64,000 nt of DNA from a virus, in IMG/VR virus record IMGVR_UViG_3300027730_000009, positions 27,974 through 91,973 of that record; one strand, 5' to 3'. The position numbers and the translations under genes were made by a program. Numbering within the stretch: position 1 is the stretch's first letter; each line of letters starts with the position of its first letter. The notes under the pieces are model-generated. The model saw only the letters and a list, made by a program, of their open reading frames with translations. It was not told the origin of the DNA and made no database searches. This document shows, piece after piece, positions 26,443 through 33,932 of the stretch.

Positions 26443-27198
26443 TTAGCAGTAAGACTCGGCCAGTTCCCACAAGTCAGAGTTGATACGGTTGACAACATCG
26501 AAGTTCTTAAGTTCACGCATCTTGATGAAACGACCCTTCTGATTCTGAACCTGCTCTCCACCACGGACAAACTTCTCTTGAACTCGGTTGAAGACCTTCC
26601 ACATGGTGGGTTCTTGGTCTCCTTCACGAAGAGGGTTCAACCATGAATTAACATCAATCTTAGGTAGTGAACCTGAGTTCCAACGAAGCATTGTAGCCTT
26701 GTTGACAAAATCTACACTCTCCGACTCGGTCATCATCTTAGACTCGAACATCTCAACCTTTTGTTGAAGAAGGGGTAGGGTGGTTGCGAATTGGTCGGTG
26801 ATACGACGAATATCACCCATCTCCAATCCTTTGTGACGAAGTTTAAAGTCCGAAGTCGTTTGGGTGGGAACAGTCAATCCATTTGAACATACCAAACGGA
26901 AAAGACCCGCTTGGATTTGAAGGGGTTTGGTTCCGTTGTGAGAGTTTTGAATCACCGCCTGAATCAGAGAGTCACCAACAGCAGGGAGGGTTCCATTGGT
27001 AAGACGAATCTCGTGAGCGTGGTACTGAGTTTTTCCTTTTTGAACTGCCGAGGCAATCTTCCACCCATCTTGTTCAAACTTCTCTAAGATTTCTAAAGAA
27101 GAAACAAAGGTGTATTTGTCAGACACCTTAGGAGATGCTTGGTTGGCGAAAATCGAGGGGACTTTTAAGGTCAGGGTTTCAAGAGAGAGAGTGTTCAT
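26443..27198 (-). CDS. DUF932 family (phage/plasmid-like) protein
   Basis: A 251-residue protein with the DUF932 (TIGR03299-type) core: QAGLFRLVCSNGLTV, RHKG, and the long helix region ending MWKVFNRVQEKF. The family is common on phages and plasmids and is usually of unknown function. This copy is shorter than many members. It is a single-gene unit with a TATCTTTG box 25 bases upstream and a strong terminator after its stop. Confidence 0.88.
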   Translation of the reverse strand: MNTLSLETLTLKVPSIFANQASPKVSDKYTFVSSLEILEKFEQDGWKIASAVQKGKTQYHAHEIRLTNGTLPAVGDSLIQAVIQNSHNGTKPLQIQAGLFRLVCSNGLTVPTQTTSDFKLRHKGLEMGDIRRITDQFATTLPLLQQKVEMFESKMMTESESVDFVNKATMLRWNSGSLPKIDVNSWLNPLREGDQEPTMWKVFNRVQEKFVRGGEQVQNQKGRFIKMRELKNFDVVNRINSDLWELAESYC

Positions 27199-27223
27199 GG
27201 GTTTTTGTTTTTGAATTACACTT

Positions 27224-27231
27224 CAAAGATA
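27224..27231 (-). promoter_or_regulatory. Bacteroidota -7 box (TATCTTTG)
   Basis: TATCTTTG, 25 bases before the DUF932 start at 27198. Confidence 0.5.
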
Positions 27232-27262
27232 AAACAAAAAAACTTTTCAGCCAAATCTTTTT

Positions 27263-27535
27263 TCAATTAAGAAAAAAGTTTCCAAACTCAGTCTCCACAA
27301 AAATCTTGTCTTCTTTTTTTGGAGGATTACCATTCAACCCAACACAAAGTTCGATAAGTTGTTTTCTAGTTAAAGGAATCTCATTTCCACCTTCAGCATT
27401 TTTACTGGCAATCACTTGAACCTTTTCATAGAACTTATCCTTGAGTTCCAACGGAATCAAATTAGACAGGTCCTCAGGATTGTCATCAAAGAACTTCATC
27501 AAGTTAGACATATAAATTGCAACATCCACATTCAT
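27263..27535 (-). CDS. hypothetical phage protein (90 aa)
   Basis: The start is placed at 27535 (MNVDVAIYMSNLMKFF), because the longer frame crosses the terminator of the upstream gene and a TATTTTTG box lies four bases before this ATG. The protein is helical (FFDDNPEDLSNLIPLELKDKF) with a later segment LTRKQLIELCVGLNGNP. A later Met at residue 9 is an alternative start. Function unknown. Confidence 0.75.
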   Translation of the reverse strand: MNVDVAIYMSNLMKFFDDNPEDLSNLIPLELKDKFYEKVQVIASKNAEGGNEIPLTRKQLIELCVGLNGNPPKKEDKIFVETEFGNFFLN

Positions 27536-27539
27536 AAGA

Positions 27540-27547
27540 CAAAAATA
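27540..27547 (-). promoter_or_regulatory. Bacteroidota -7 box (TATTTTTG)
   Basis: TATTTTTG fits TAnnTTTG. The sequence between it and the ATG, TCTT, is the same as at 2935. Confidence 0.45.
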
Positions 27548-27551
27548 AGGG

Positions 27552-27581
27552 AAAAAAATAAAGGGTTCAATATGAACCCTT
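27552..27581 (-). terminator. intrinsic terminator
   Basis: Perfect stem AAGGGTTC/GAACCCTT with a five-base loop, followed on the minus strand by TATTTTTTT, after the leucine-rich-repeat gene. Confidence 0.85.
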
Positions 27582-27587
27582 AAATTA

Positions 27588-28895
27588 TTATTGTGCAACC
27601 TCCCAAAGTCCTGAGTCCCATTCGACACCTCTGTCGGCAATACCTTGAGGTATCTCCAAATTATCAGACTCCTTGACATTGATAAACAATAAATCAGGAA
27701 GGTCAGCAATACAGTCAGGGATGGTTCTCAGTTCAGGATTTTTCTGTAGGGTTAAAAACTTTAAATTTTTAAGTTCACAAACTTGTTCAGGAAGATAATC
27801 AATACAATTAATCAAAACCAAAGCCTCAAGGTTTTTAAACTTACCAATACTCGGTGGAATAACCAAAGTATGTTGTCCTCTCCCGTTGATGTTAATTTCA
27901 TTCAAATCATCAGGTAGAGCATCGAATAATTCGTCTAATCCATAAAGACCAATGAACTTACCAACAGACCCCGAATTAAAACCATCAATTTCAAGTTTTT
28001 CACCACCGACGGTAAGACCCTTAGCAAACTCAGGTTTAAAATATTGTTTTAATTCCTCCATTGGTCCGTTTAACAACTGAACCAAATCAACACTACGGTC
28101 ATCCTTGTCCATAAACTGATTGCTAGGGAAGTGGAACTGATATCTATCAACAGGAAGACCTGTAGAAGGTGCCACTCTAGTGTCATTGGGATTGTATACA
28201 ACATACAAAGGACCATCCTTAATATAACGGTCAAACCAGTTAAGACCAGGGGCTGATGTACACCAGCGAGTCTCTTGTTGGTTCCCACCATAGAAACATG
28301 CCGCCTCTCTACCCTTATCACCCTTATCTTCAATTTTTACGACCTTCCAAGTCTCACCCTCAAAACCACTTTCTGCACCAGGGTGAACCGCCAAATTCTT
28401 TCTCTCCGCCTTAGTGGTAGTTGCCATAGTTAAGTCAAAGTCCTTAACCGCGTCATACAAATCATCAACACTCAACTTATTGATGTCTCTTAACTCAACA
28501 GGAAGTCTATTTTTGAAACGATGAAACTTCTTCAAATCATCGGTCACCTTATAAAGGTCCTCCATGAAACGGTCCTTACTTTGGACAACCTCCCTATCGT
28601 AACCATACTCACCATACTGAAGTTCAGTCTTAGGACGAAGGTAGTTTTTAATAATCCATGGAGTGTATTCCCCCACCTTTACCTTAGACATATCTTCCTT
28701 ACTGATTCTATCATCACCCAAGTTTACATCGTTCAAACGAGTGGTCGGGTCCGCAGCAATTAACTGAAGTAATTCAGTTTTTTTCAAAAGGGGTTTTTTT
28801 TCCGAACCTTTCTTCGGATTTACAAACTTGTCCATCAACACCTCAAAACGAGAGGCTTCCTTAATAAGTGTACGCAGTAAAGAATTAAACTTCAT
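27588..28895 (-). CDS. RWCT-domain protein with leucine-rich repeats
   Basis: A 435-residue protein in three parts. An N-terminal helix FNSLLRTLIKEASR is of the type seen in several proteins here. A middle domain has TRWCTS at 209-214 followed by a segment with WFDRYIKDGPLYVVYN, which also occurs in the protein at 45465-46352. About five leucine-rich repeats follow at roughly 310-425 (VIPPSIGKFKNLEALVL, LPEQVCELKNLKFLTL and so on). Leucine-rich repeats usually bind proteins and are rare in phages. Function unknown. A TATTTATAAT box suggests late expression, perhaps as a virion or host-interaction protein. Confidence 0.85.
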   Translation of the reverse strand: MKFNSLLRTLIKEASRFEVLMDKFVNPKKGSEKKPLLKKTELLQLIAADPTTRLNDVNLGDDRISKEDMSKVKVGEYTPWIIKNYLRPKTELQYGEYGYDREVVQSKDRFMEDLYKVTDDLKKFHRFKNRLPVELRDINKLSVDDLYDAVKDFDLTMATTTKAERKNLAVHPGAESGFEGETWKVVKIEDKGDKGREAACFYGGNQQETRWCTSAPGLNWFDRYIKDGPLYVVYNPNDTRVAPSTGLPVDRYQFHFPSNQFMDKDDRSVDLVQLLNGPMEELKQYFKPEFAKGLTVGGEKLEIDGFNSGSVGKFIGLYGLDELFDALPDDLNEININGRGQHTLVIPPSIGKFKNLEALVLINCIDYLPEQVCELKNLKFLTLQKNPELRTIPDCIADLPDLLFINVKESDNLEIPQGIADRGVEWDSGLWEVAQ

Positions 28896-28909
28896 TATAA
28901 TGAGATTTT

Positions 28910-28919
28910 ATTATAAATA
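28910..28919 (-). promoter_or_regulatory. TATTTAT-class promoter box
   Basis: TATTTATAAT, 14 bases before the start at 28895. Confidence 0.5.
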
Positions 28920-28938
28920 TACGATGCTAATATAATAC

Positions 28939-29784
28939 TCAGTAATTCATTATAAGCAACTCCTCACCCATATTTTGTTTTTTTCCCTTAGTAGCGGCAG
29001 CGGCCTTAGCAAAAGAACGACGTTCCCATCGATACCCATTCTCAGGGAACCACTGACCCAAGAGTTCAAAGTCATAGTACGACAAAGAGAACTTACCCTG
29101 AATCTCTTTCAAGGCATTCGCCAACCTCTCGTGGTCGTTCCTGTCAAAGTCATGGTTAGAATAGTAATTCTCGGTTTTCCAATAGGGTGGGTCCATGTAG
29201 AAATAAGTGGTTGGTGAATCGTATTTTGAAATAACCTCTTGAAAGTCCATATTTTCAACAAAAGTAATCTTTTCGAAATGTTCACGAAAAGAAAGTTTTT
29301 TCAGTTTGTCCATAAAGATTAGAACTTTACAACGATATTTGCCCTTATAATCCGTGTAATTGGAAGTTTCTGGTTTAGAACCCGAAAAAACTTGACACAA
29401 GACATATACATACTTCGCAGCAATTACAAAGTTAGGTTCATCACCAATGACCAAATTTTCATTGAATATTTCTTTTTGAAATGTTTTGAACATAACCTCA
29501 AATTCGGGTGGGGTGTTTTCAACACCAAGTTGTTGACATGGATATCGGGAGAGTTCATCCCAAAGTCTATCATACTCTTTTGCACATTTGAATAGGTTAG
29601 CGTTTAGTCTATTGTAGTCATTATAAACGACTGTCTTGAGGTTTGGGTACTTTTTGAGGTCCATATTAAAGAACACCCAGAACATCCCTGAAAATCCCTC
29701 TACATATGTTTCAATGTTAGTGGGGATAAACGGAACAATCCATTTACCAATCCTAGCCTTTCCTCCGATATATGATATTGCCAT
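28939..29784 (-). CDS. dam: D12-class DNA adenine methyltransferase (Dam-like)
   Basis: A 281-residue methyltransferase of the D12 class: SYIGGKARIGKWI at 4-16, ETYVEGFSGMFWVFFN at 25-40 (SAM site) and catalytic DPPY at 198-201. It transfers a methyl group to N6 of adenine and probably protects phage DNA from host restriction. Together with the beta-class methylase at 5119-5997 the phage has two orphan methylases in this window. It is a single-gene unit with a TATATTTG box 32 bases upstream. Confidence 0.93.
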   Translation of the reverse strand: MAISYIGGKARIGKWIVPFIPTNIETYVEGFSGMFWVFFNMDLKKYPNLKTVVYNDYNRLNANLFKCAKEYDRLWDELSRYPCQQLGVENTPPEFEVMFKTFQKEIFNENLVIGDEPNFVIAAKYVYVLCQVFSGSKPETSNYTDYKGKYRCKVLIFMDKLKKLSFREHFEKITFVENMDFQEVISKYDSPTTYFYMDPPYWKTENYYSNHDFDRNDHERLANALKEIQGKFSLSYYDFELLGQWFPENGYRWERRSFAKAAAATKGKKQNMGEELLIMNY

Positions 29785-29816
29785 ATTAATTTTTCTGTTT
29801 TTTTAGAATGTACTAA

Positions 29817-29824
29817 CAAATATA
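29817..29824 (-). promoter_or_regulatory. Bacteroidota -7 box (TATATTTG)
   Basis: TATATTTG, 32 bases before the Dam start at 29784. Confidence 0.4.
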
Positions 29825-29935
29825 CAAATAGCAAGTAATAAAAACAAATCTCAAACAAAATGTTTCATTAGACCTTTACAACACTTTTAGAAAAAATTTA
29901 ACATTGCAAATTGTACTAATGGGATTCTAATGTTA

Positions 29936-29945
29936 TATTTATGTT
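29936..29945 (+). promoter_or_regulatory. TATTTAT-class promoter box
   Basis: TATTTATGTT, 40 bases before the start at 29986, within a 201-base divergent intergenic region. Confidence 0.35.
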
Positions 29946-29985
29946 AAGAGAATATCAATAAACTTTACAAAAACTTAACAAAAAA

Positions 29986-30327
29986 ATGAAAACTATTTTA
30001 ATTATCACCCTACTTTTTCTAAATTCAAACTTATTTGCACAAAAAGCCATTTATACTGACAACGATGGTGATGGTGTTATTGAATATACTTTGATGGACG
30101 ATTTCAAAAAAGTTTTGGAGACAGGTTATTACCAAAACAACAAGATGGTTGGGACGTGGACTTTATTCTACCCCGACGGTAAAAAAAGAATGGTTGCAAA
30201 ATTCAAAAACGGAATTAAACAAGGTCTTTGGTTAGTTTACGATGATAAGGGTAGAATTTTAACTGAGGTGTTTTACAAAGACGATAAAAAAATTAGCGCA
30301 TCTCAACACAACTACGCTAATAACTAA
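29986..30327 (+). CDS. secreted MORN-like (YwqK-type) repeat protein
   Basis: A 113-residue protein with a signal peptide MKTILIITLLFLNSNLFAQ and then MORN-variant repeats (GYYQNNKMVGTWTLFYPDG, AKFKNGIKQGLWLVYDDKG, TEVFYKD). Such repeats form beta hairpins and are abundant in secreted proteins of Bacteroidota, where they carry the YwqK antitoxin label without proven activity. It may be a host-derived accessory gene acting in the envelope. Its 3' end overlaps the convergent gene by 4 bases. Confidence 0.85.
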   Translation: MKTILIITLLFLNSNLFAQKAIYTDNDGDGVIEYTLMDDFKKVLETGYYQNNKMVGTWTLFYPDGKKRMVAKFKNGIKQGLWLVYDDKGRILTEVFYKDDKKISASQHNYANN

Positions 30328-30518
30328 TAACAATTCTTGTAAGGTCTACACGAAGCTTTCTGACTGAATCCCATAGACTTACAAGATGTTTTTTTACAGT
30401 AAGATTCTGACCATTTTCTCGGTTTCTTAAATTTTTTAACCTCTTCTAAACTATCGGGATGTTTATTTTCAGTTTTTTCTACATATTCTTTTAGATACTT
30501 AATAATCAAATCTCTCAT
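30324..30518 (-). CDS. small Cys-rich basic protein (64 aa)
   Basis: The C-terminal half holds YCKKTSCKSMGFSQKASCRP, with four Cys followed by a fifth. The pattern C...CK.MGFSQKASC is shared by small proteins of many T4-like phages, whose function is unknown. Metal binding or nucleic-acid binding is possible. A TATTTATATG box lies one base before the ATG, divergent from the small gene at 30529. Confidence 0.78.
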   Translation of the reverse strand: MRDLIIKYLKEYVEKTENKHPDSLEEVKKFKKPRKWSESYCKKTSCKSMGFSQKASCRPYKNCY

Positions 30519-30519
30519 A

Positions 30520-30529
30520 CATATAAATA
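30520..30529 (-). promoter_or_regulatory. TATTTAT-class promoter box
   Basis: TATTTATATG, one base before the start at 30518. It overlaps the start of the divergent gene at 30529. Confidence 0.45.
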
Positions 30530-30672
30530 TGTCATGTCAAAATTGTAAAAATAAAACACCTTTTCAAATTTCATCCAAGTTAAATTGGATGCTTGTTTTC
30601 ACCTCTTACGGATTCGTATCGGTTATTTACTCAACTTATAAATTAGTTTCCTACCTTCTCAGTTTGATTTGA
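30529..30672 (+). CDS. small CxxC membrane protein (47 aa)
   Basis: Found by reading the gap: [12 protein letters not shown], then one hydrophobic helix ([20 protein letters not shown]) and a short tail. The CxxC at the N-terminus, on the cytoplasmic side by charge, could bind a metal. It overlaps the end of the convergent dnaJ gene by 30 bases. The small size makes this less certain than its neighbours. Confidence 0.55.
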   Translation: MSCQNCKNKTPFQISSKLNWMLVFTSYGFVSVIYSTYKLVSYLLSLI

Positions 30673-31578
30673 TTTATCAAACCTAACATTTAATTTTACA
30701 TACATATCCCCATTTGGGAACCCTTTATTTTTTAACCTCAGGGGTTTAGATGTATCAAAAATAATGGGTGCAGGTATTTTAAGTTCACCATCAGGGTGGT
30801 GTATAATATAAAAGTCCTCAGTAATTGTTTGTAAGTCCAAAAACAAATTGTAAATTAAATCCGAACCCATTTTTTGAAATTCACCGTTTTGTTCGATGAT
30901 TGGTTGGATAACCAAATTACCATACATACCTTGGATAAAGTCACCTCGACCTTCTAACTTCATGAATTGACCATCATCAATCCCTTTTGGAAGGGATACC
31001 GTAATAGATTCAAAATGATTTTTAGTTCCAACACCCGAACAACTATGACATCTATTGATTAATATTTGCCCTTTAGCTTGGCAATGTACACACGCCACTC
31101 TAACTCTCTGTTGAAAAAATCCTGAACCTAAAACTTGAATGCTGTGTCCCGCACCATGACAGACGGCACACAATTGAGTGTCCCCTCCTGAACCACCACA
31201 ATCTGAACAGGCAATGTTCCTTTGATAGTTGATTGTTTTTGGACCTCCTTTATAGGACTCCATTACCGTTACAGGTAGTTTTATTATCTTATCAGCAACT
31301 TTTCTTATTGGCGGTGCTCCCCCACCTTGATTGTACATGTTTTTGAAAAACTCTTCGAATGAGCCACCAGCAAAAGGATTGTCTTTTTGTCTAAGATAAT
31401 CTATTTTTTTCTTAGGGTCTGAAAGAACATCGTATGCCTCGGCAATCTCTTTGAATTTCTCTCCCCCATCAGGATTTACATCAGGATGATATTTCTTAGA
31501 TAGTAATCTATATTGTTTTTTAATTTCTTCATCAGTGGCATCTTCCTTAACACCTAAAATTTCAAAGTAGTTTTTCAT
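30643..31578 (-). CDS. dnaJ: DnaJ (Hsp40) co-chaperone
   Basis: A 311-residue type A Hsp40. The J domain has HPD at 31-33 and is followed by a very short Gly-rich linker. The zinc-binding domain has four CxxC pairs (C124/127, C137/140, C163/166, C177/180). A C-terminal substrate-binding domain is present, but the protein is about 60 residues shorter than bacterial DnaJ. It recruits and stimulates host DnaK and may help fold the giant fibres or direct chaperones to virion assembly. A phage-coded DnaJ without a neighbouring DnaK implies use of host DnaK. Confidence 0.95.
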   Translation of the reverse strand: MKNYFEILGVKEDATDEEIKKQYRLLSKKYHPDVNPDGGEKFKEIAEAYDVLSDPKKKIDYLRQKDNPFAGGSFEEFFKNMYNQGGGAPPIRKVADKIIKLPVTVMESYKGGPKTINYQRNIACSDCGGSGGDTQLCAVCHGAGHSIQVLGSGFFQQRVRVACVHCQAKGQILINRCHSCSGVGTKNHFESITVSLPKGIDDGQFMKLEGRGDFIQGMYGNLVIQPIIEQNGEFQKMGSDLIYNLFLDLQTITEDFYIIHHPDGELKIPAPIIFDTSKPLRLKNKGFPNGDMYVKLNVRFDKSNQTEKVGN

Positions 31579-31582
31579 TGTA

Positions 31583-32227
31583 ATGACACCAAAATATTAT
31601 GTAGTCCTGTTTAAGAATAAGGTTCGGAAAAAAATAATAAAGAAATTTAGTAATTTCAAAAATTCTGAAAACTTTTATAACAATTTAATTAAAGAGAGTT
31701 CTGCGGTAATTTTCCCAAAAAAGATAGAGAATGGTAAAAACTCACACTATGAGTTGGCACTCTTACAAAATAAAAGTAATCAGGATAATGATATTTATAT
31801 GACTGATGAGTTAGGTAGAAATGTTAAGGTTGTTTTAGAAGATGAAAGTTTTGAAATGTTAAAAATCAAACTATACGAAGTTGAGGAGTTAATTTATGAT
31901 ACTCAAAAAAAACAAAAAATTTCAACCCTTAAATTAATACAAACTTATTTGAAGGGAGATGGTGTTAAAATGGTTTTCTCATTAAACAATAAATTTATCA
32001 TTCAAAAAGACGAAGACATTAAATTGTTTTCATTAAAGTCTGAAATGGAAACTGACCGATTTATTGATTGTATTTCAAAACAATTTTACAAGGAAGGTCG
32101 TAAAGATTGTCTTTTTATAAAAGATACCTCTACAGCACAAAAAAAATACCTCTTTTCAGTTTTATCTGAAATGGGTATTGATAAGAAAGTTTTATATCGA
32201 AAGTTTACGACTTATCCTCGTCAGTAA
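31583..32227 (+). CDS. hypothetical phage protein (214 aa)
   Basis: A lysine-rich, mixed alpha/beta protein with no recognised domain. It is divergent from dnaJ, with only four bases between the two start codons, so any promoter must lie inside dnaJ. It converges with and overlaps the next minus-strand gene by 23 bases. The low-complexity start and AT-rich codons fit the surrounding phage genes. Confidence 0.72.
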   Translation: MTPKYYVVLFKNKVRKKIIKKFSNFKNSENFYNNLIKESSAVIFPKKIENGKNSHYELALLQNKSNQDNDIYMTDELGRNVKVVLEDESFEMLKIKLYEVEELIYDTQKKQKISTLKLIQTYLKGDGVKMVFSLNNKFIIQKDEDIKLFSLKSEMETDRFIDCISKQFYKEGRKDCLFIKDTSTAQKKYLFSVLSEMGIDKKVLYRKFTTYPRQ

Positions 32228-32462
32228 TTTCCGTTTCTTTTTCCTCTAACATAAAATGAAAATCGACTCCTGATATTTCCACGGTGAATTGTTTGTGATG
32301 CCGGTCAATTTCTCGGAAGTGACTTTGCATTTTTTTAAAATCGGGTTCCTTAAGTTCGAATACCACGACTGTATTTCCATCTGGAAACATATCCAAAAAA
32401 GAATCCGAAAGTATTGCCAACTTTTCTAAATCCCCCAAATCATTTTTTTGAGTCTCTTCCAT
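32205..32462 (-). CDS. hypothetical acidic protein (85 aa)
   Basis: An acidic alpha/beta protein of unknown function. The middle (NTVVVFELKEPDFKKM, then FTVEISGVDFHFML) suggests a small sheet with one helix. Its 5' end is overlapped by 37 bases by the 59-residue gene upstream, so the two are probably co-translated. Confidence 0.72.
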   Translation of the reverse strand: MEETQKNDLGDLEKLAILSDSFLDMFPDGNTVVVFELKEPDFKKMQSHFREIDRHHKQFTVEISGVDFHFMLEEKETEITDEDKS

Positions 32463-32605
32463 AATGTTGGTTTTTCTTTTTTAAATAAATCTTCTTTTTT
32501 TAATTTTTGAAATTTAGAAACCAAATCTTTTTTGTATTTCTCAATTTCGACATCATCTTTTGTTTTTTCCTTATTCAGCCAATCCAATAGTCTCTGTTGG
32601 TTCAT
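32426..32605 (-). CDS. small basic helical phage protein (59 aa)
   Basis: Found by reading across the boundary of two genes, both of which it overlaps (35 and 37 bases). It starts MNQQRLLDWLNKEKTKDD and continues as a charged helix EIEKYKKDLVSKF.KLKKEDLF, ending in a Trp-containing segment LWKRLKKMIW. The pattern WL..E....EIEK.K..L....K.LKKEDLF and a terminal LWKRI is typical of a short protein seen in many T4-like phages. I know no function. The end may bind membrane. Confidence 0.75.
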   Translation of the reverse strand: MNQQRLLDWLNKEKTKDDVEIEKYKKDLVSKFQKLKKEDLFKKEKPTLWKRLKKMIWGI

Positions 32606-32999
32606 CTTCTTCTAATTCTTTTGGTTTGTTATCTTCAAAATAAAAGTTTAGTTTTTTAAGACTCTCTAAGTCAGAAGACTCGAAGGTTTTTTTCAAATCG
32701 GAAATGACTTCTTTGAAAAGTAATTCTTTTTCTTCTCGTTCCTTATTTATCTTAATTAATCTAAGAATGTTTTGAACAGTTTTTTCAACTTCCTGTTCGT
32801 TAATCTCACAAACAATACTTAGACCACGAAAATTTTCTCCTTTTTGTGACTCGAACGGTATTGTTTGACCGTCGGTTGAAATGCTTTTAGGAACTCCCCA
32901 AGATTTAGGGATTTCAATATCGAAAGAAAAATATGACTCTAATTTCCTTATTGAAAAAAAATATTCCAAAAATGGTTCTATTGATTTGAAAAAATTCAT
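32571..32999 (-). CDS. hypothetical phage protein (142 aa)
   Basis: A soluble protein with a beta-rich first half (SYFSFDIEIPKSWGVP) and a charged helical second half, ending in an acidic tail. No family recognised. Its ATG overlaps the TGA of the upstream two-TM gene and its 3' end overlaps the 59-residue gene, so it sits in a tightly packed operon. Confidence 0.75.
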   Translation of the reverse strand: MNFFKSIEPFLEYFFSIRKLESYFSFDIEIPKSWGVPKSISTDGQTIPFESQKGENFRGLSIVCEINEQEVEKTVQNILRLIKINKEREEKELLFKEVISDLKKTFESSDLESLKKLNFYFEDNKPKELEEDEPTETIGLAE

Positions 33000-33175
33000 G
33001 TTGTGATTAAATATGTTAGAAAATAACTGATTGATAAATATAAAAATAAAAGGTCCCTACTTGAAAATAATGCTTCATTTCCAAGCAGGACACCTATGAA
33101 TTTTACTATATTTTTTATAATAATTTGAGATGTTAGGATAAACAAAAATAAAAATAAAGTGTCTAAACTTAACAT
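32996..33175 (-). CDS. small two-TM membrane protein (59 aa)
   Basis: Found by reading the gap. It starts MLSLDTLFLFLFILTSQ, has a first hydrophobic helix to about residue 35, a polar turn GNEALFSSRD, and a second hydrophobic helix to the end. The frame is open and tightly linked: its ATG follows the H1-like stop codon by one base and its TGA overlaps the ATG of the next gene (ATGA). The AT-rich sequence could give such a frame by chance, so confidence is moderate. The topology resembles small holins. Confidence 0.55.
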   Translation of the reverse strand: MLSLDTLFLFLFILTSQIIIKNIVKFIGVLLGNEALFSSRDLLFLYLSISYFLTYLITT

Positions 33176-33176
33176 T

Positions 33177-33350
33177 TTATTTTTTTTTGTTTTCTTCCAA
33201 AATCTCGATTCTAAGTTGTTGCAAAAGAGCTTTCAATTCTTGCGCAGTTTTTCTTGCACGAGTACCAGCACTTTTGTTTCCCTTGAAGAATTTTTCAGTG
33301 TCACTTGAGAGTAACTCTGTCAAATCTTTGATGTTCTGTAATGTTTCCAT
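33177..33350 (-). CDS. histone H1-like (Hc1 type) DNA-binding protein
   Basis: Found by reading the gap. The 57-residue protein starts METLQNIKDLTELLSSD and contains FFKGNKSAGTRARKTAQELK, then LLQQLRIEI and a Lys-rich end. The GNKSAGTRARK..QELK..L...R.EI pattern matches the short histone H1-like proteins of Bacteroidota, which bind DNA without sequence specificity. In a phage it might compact or mask viral DNA or alter host nucleoid structure. No promoter box of either class is clear. Confidence 0.8.
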   Translation of the reverse strand: METLQNIKDLTELLSSDTEKFFKGNKSAGTRARKTAQELKALLQQLRIEILEENKKK

Positions 33351-33403
33351 TTTAAAGTATTTTTTATTGTTTATGGATAATCTAAGACAATATAATCATA
33401 TTG

Positions 33404-33865
33404 TCACTCTCCGTCAAGTGTTCTAACATGAACAACATTCTTATCTAATAATTTATAAATCTCAGTCAAGATATCTAAATCTGATTTGGCAAAGGGTTTA
33501 TCTTGGTCAAATAAATCTTTTATAAAATCAGGTATGGCACTTCTCATATTAATTGTTTCTTGATGATAAAAACTATCGTCAAAGAATTTTTTTAAATATT
33601 CTTTGTGTTCCCCTTTAGGTTTTAATATTATATTTTCCAATTCAAAATTTTTAACTATAGTCTTCCAACACCACTCAAAATGACTTTCGATATCTTTTTC
33701 AGACATAGTAATTTTTGTTTCATTTGTGTTGTCACCCAAATAAGTGTCATTAATAGTCTGTGCCAAGGAAAGAAAAATATCACCAAACAAATCGATTTTC
33801 TCAGATATTATGTTATGTACTTGAAACCATACCTCCACTTCGTGGTTAGGTATGGGCTTAGACAT
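33404..33865 (-). CDS. hypothetical phage protein (153 aa)
   Basis: I chose Met at 33865 (MSKPIPNHEVEVWFQVHN), because the longer frame starts at 33886 inside the terminator hairpin of the upstream gene. The protein is acidic and helical with conserved-looking aromatic segments (VWFQVHNII, HFEWCWKTI). No family recognised. Location between virion-type genes and the H1-like gene gives no clear hint. Confidence 0.75.
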   Translation of the reverse strand: MSKPIPNHEVEVWFQVHNIISEKIDLFGDIFLSLAQTINDTYLGDNTNETKITMSEKDIESHFEWCWKTIVKNFELENIILKPKGEHKEYLKKFFDDSFYHQETINMRSAIPDFIKDLFDQDKPFAKSDLDILTEIYKLLDKNVVHVRTLDGE

Positions 33866-33871
33866 CCAATT

Positions 33872-33904
33872 AAAAAAATTCTCCATAGGGTTTCTATGGA
33901 GAAT
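33872..33904 (-). terminator. intrinsic terminator
   Basis: A ten-base perfect stem ATTCTCCATA/TATGGAGAAT with a seven-base loop, followed on the minus strand by six or seven T, 29 bases after the gene ending at 33933. Confidence 0.85.
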
Positions 33905-33932
33905 TATAACAAATTGTAATGAAATTTATAGG

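Noticed and set aside
30643-31578. A phage DnaK/DnaJ operon
   Set aside because: Only dnaJ is present; no DnaK-like gene is seen in the window.
33187-33426. Plus-strand frame of 79 codons
   Set aside because: Antisense of the H1-like gene, which has the recognisable protein.
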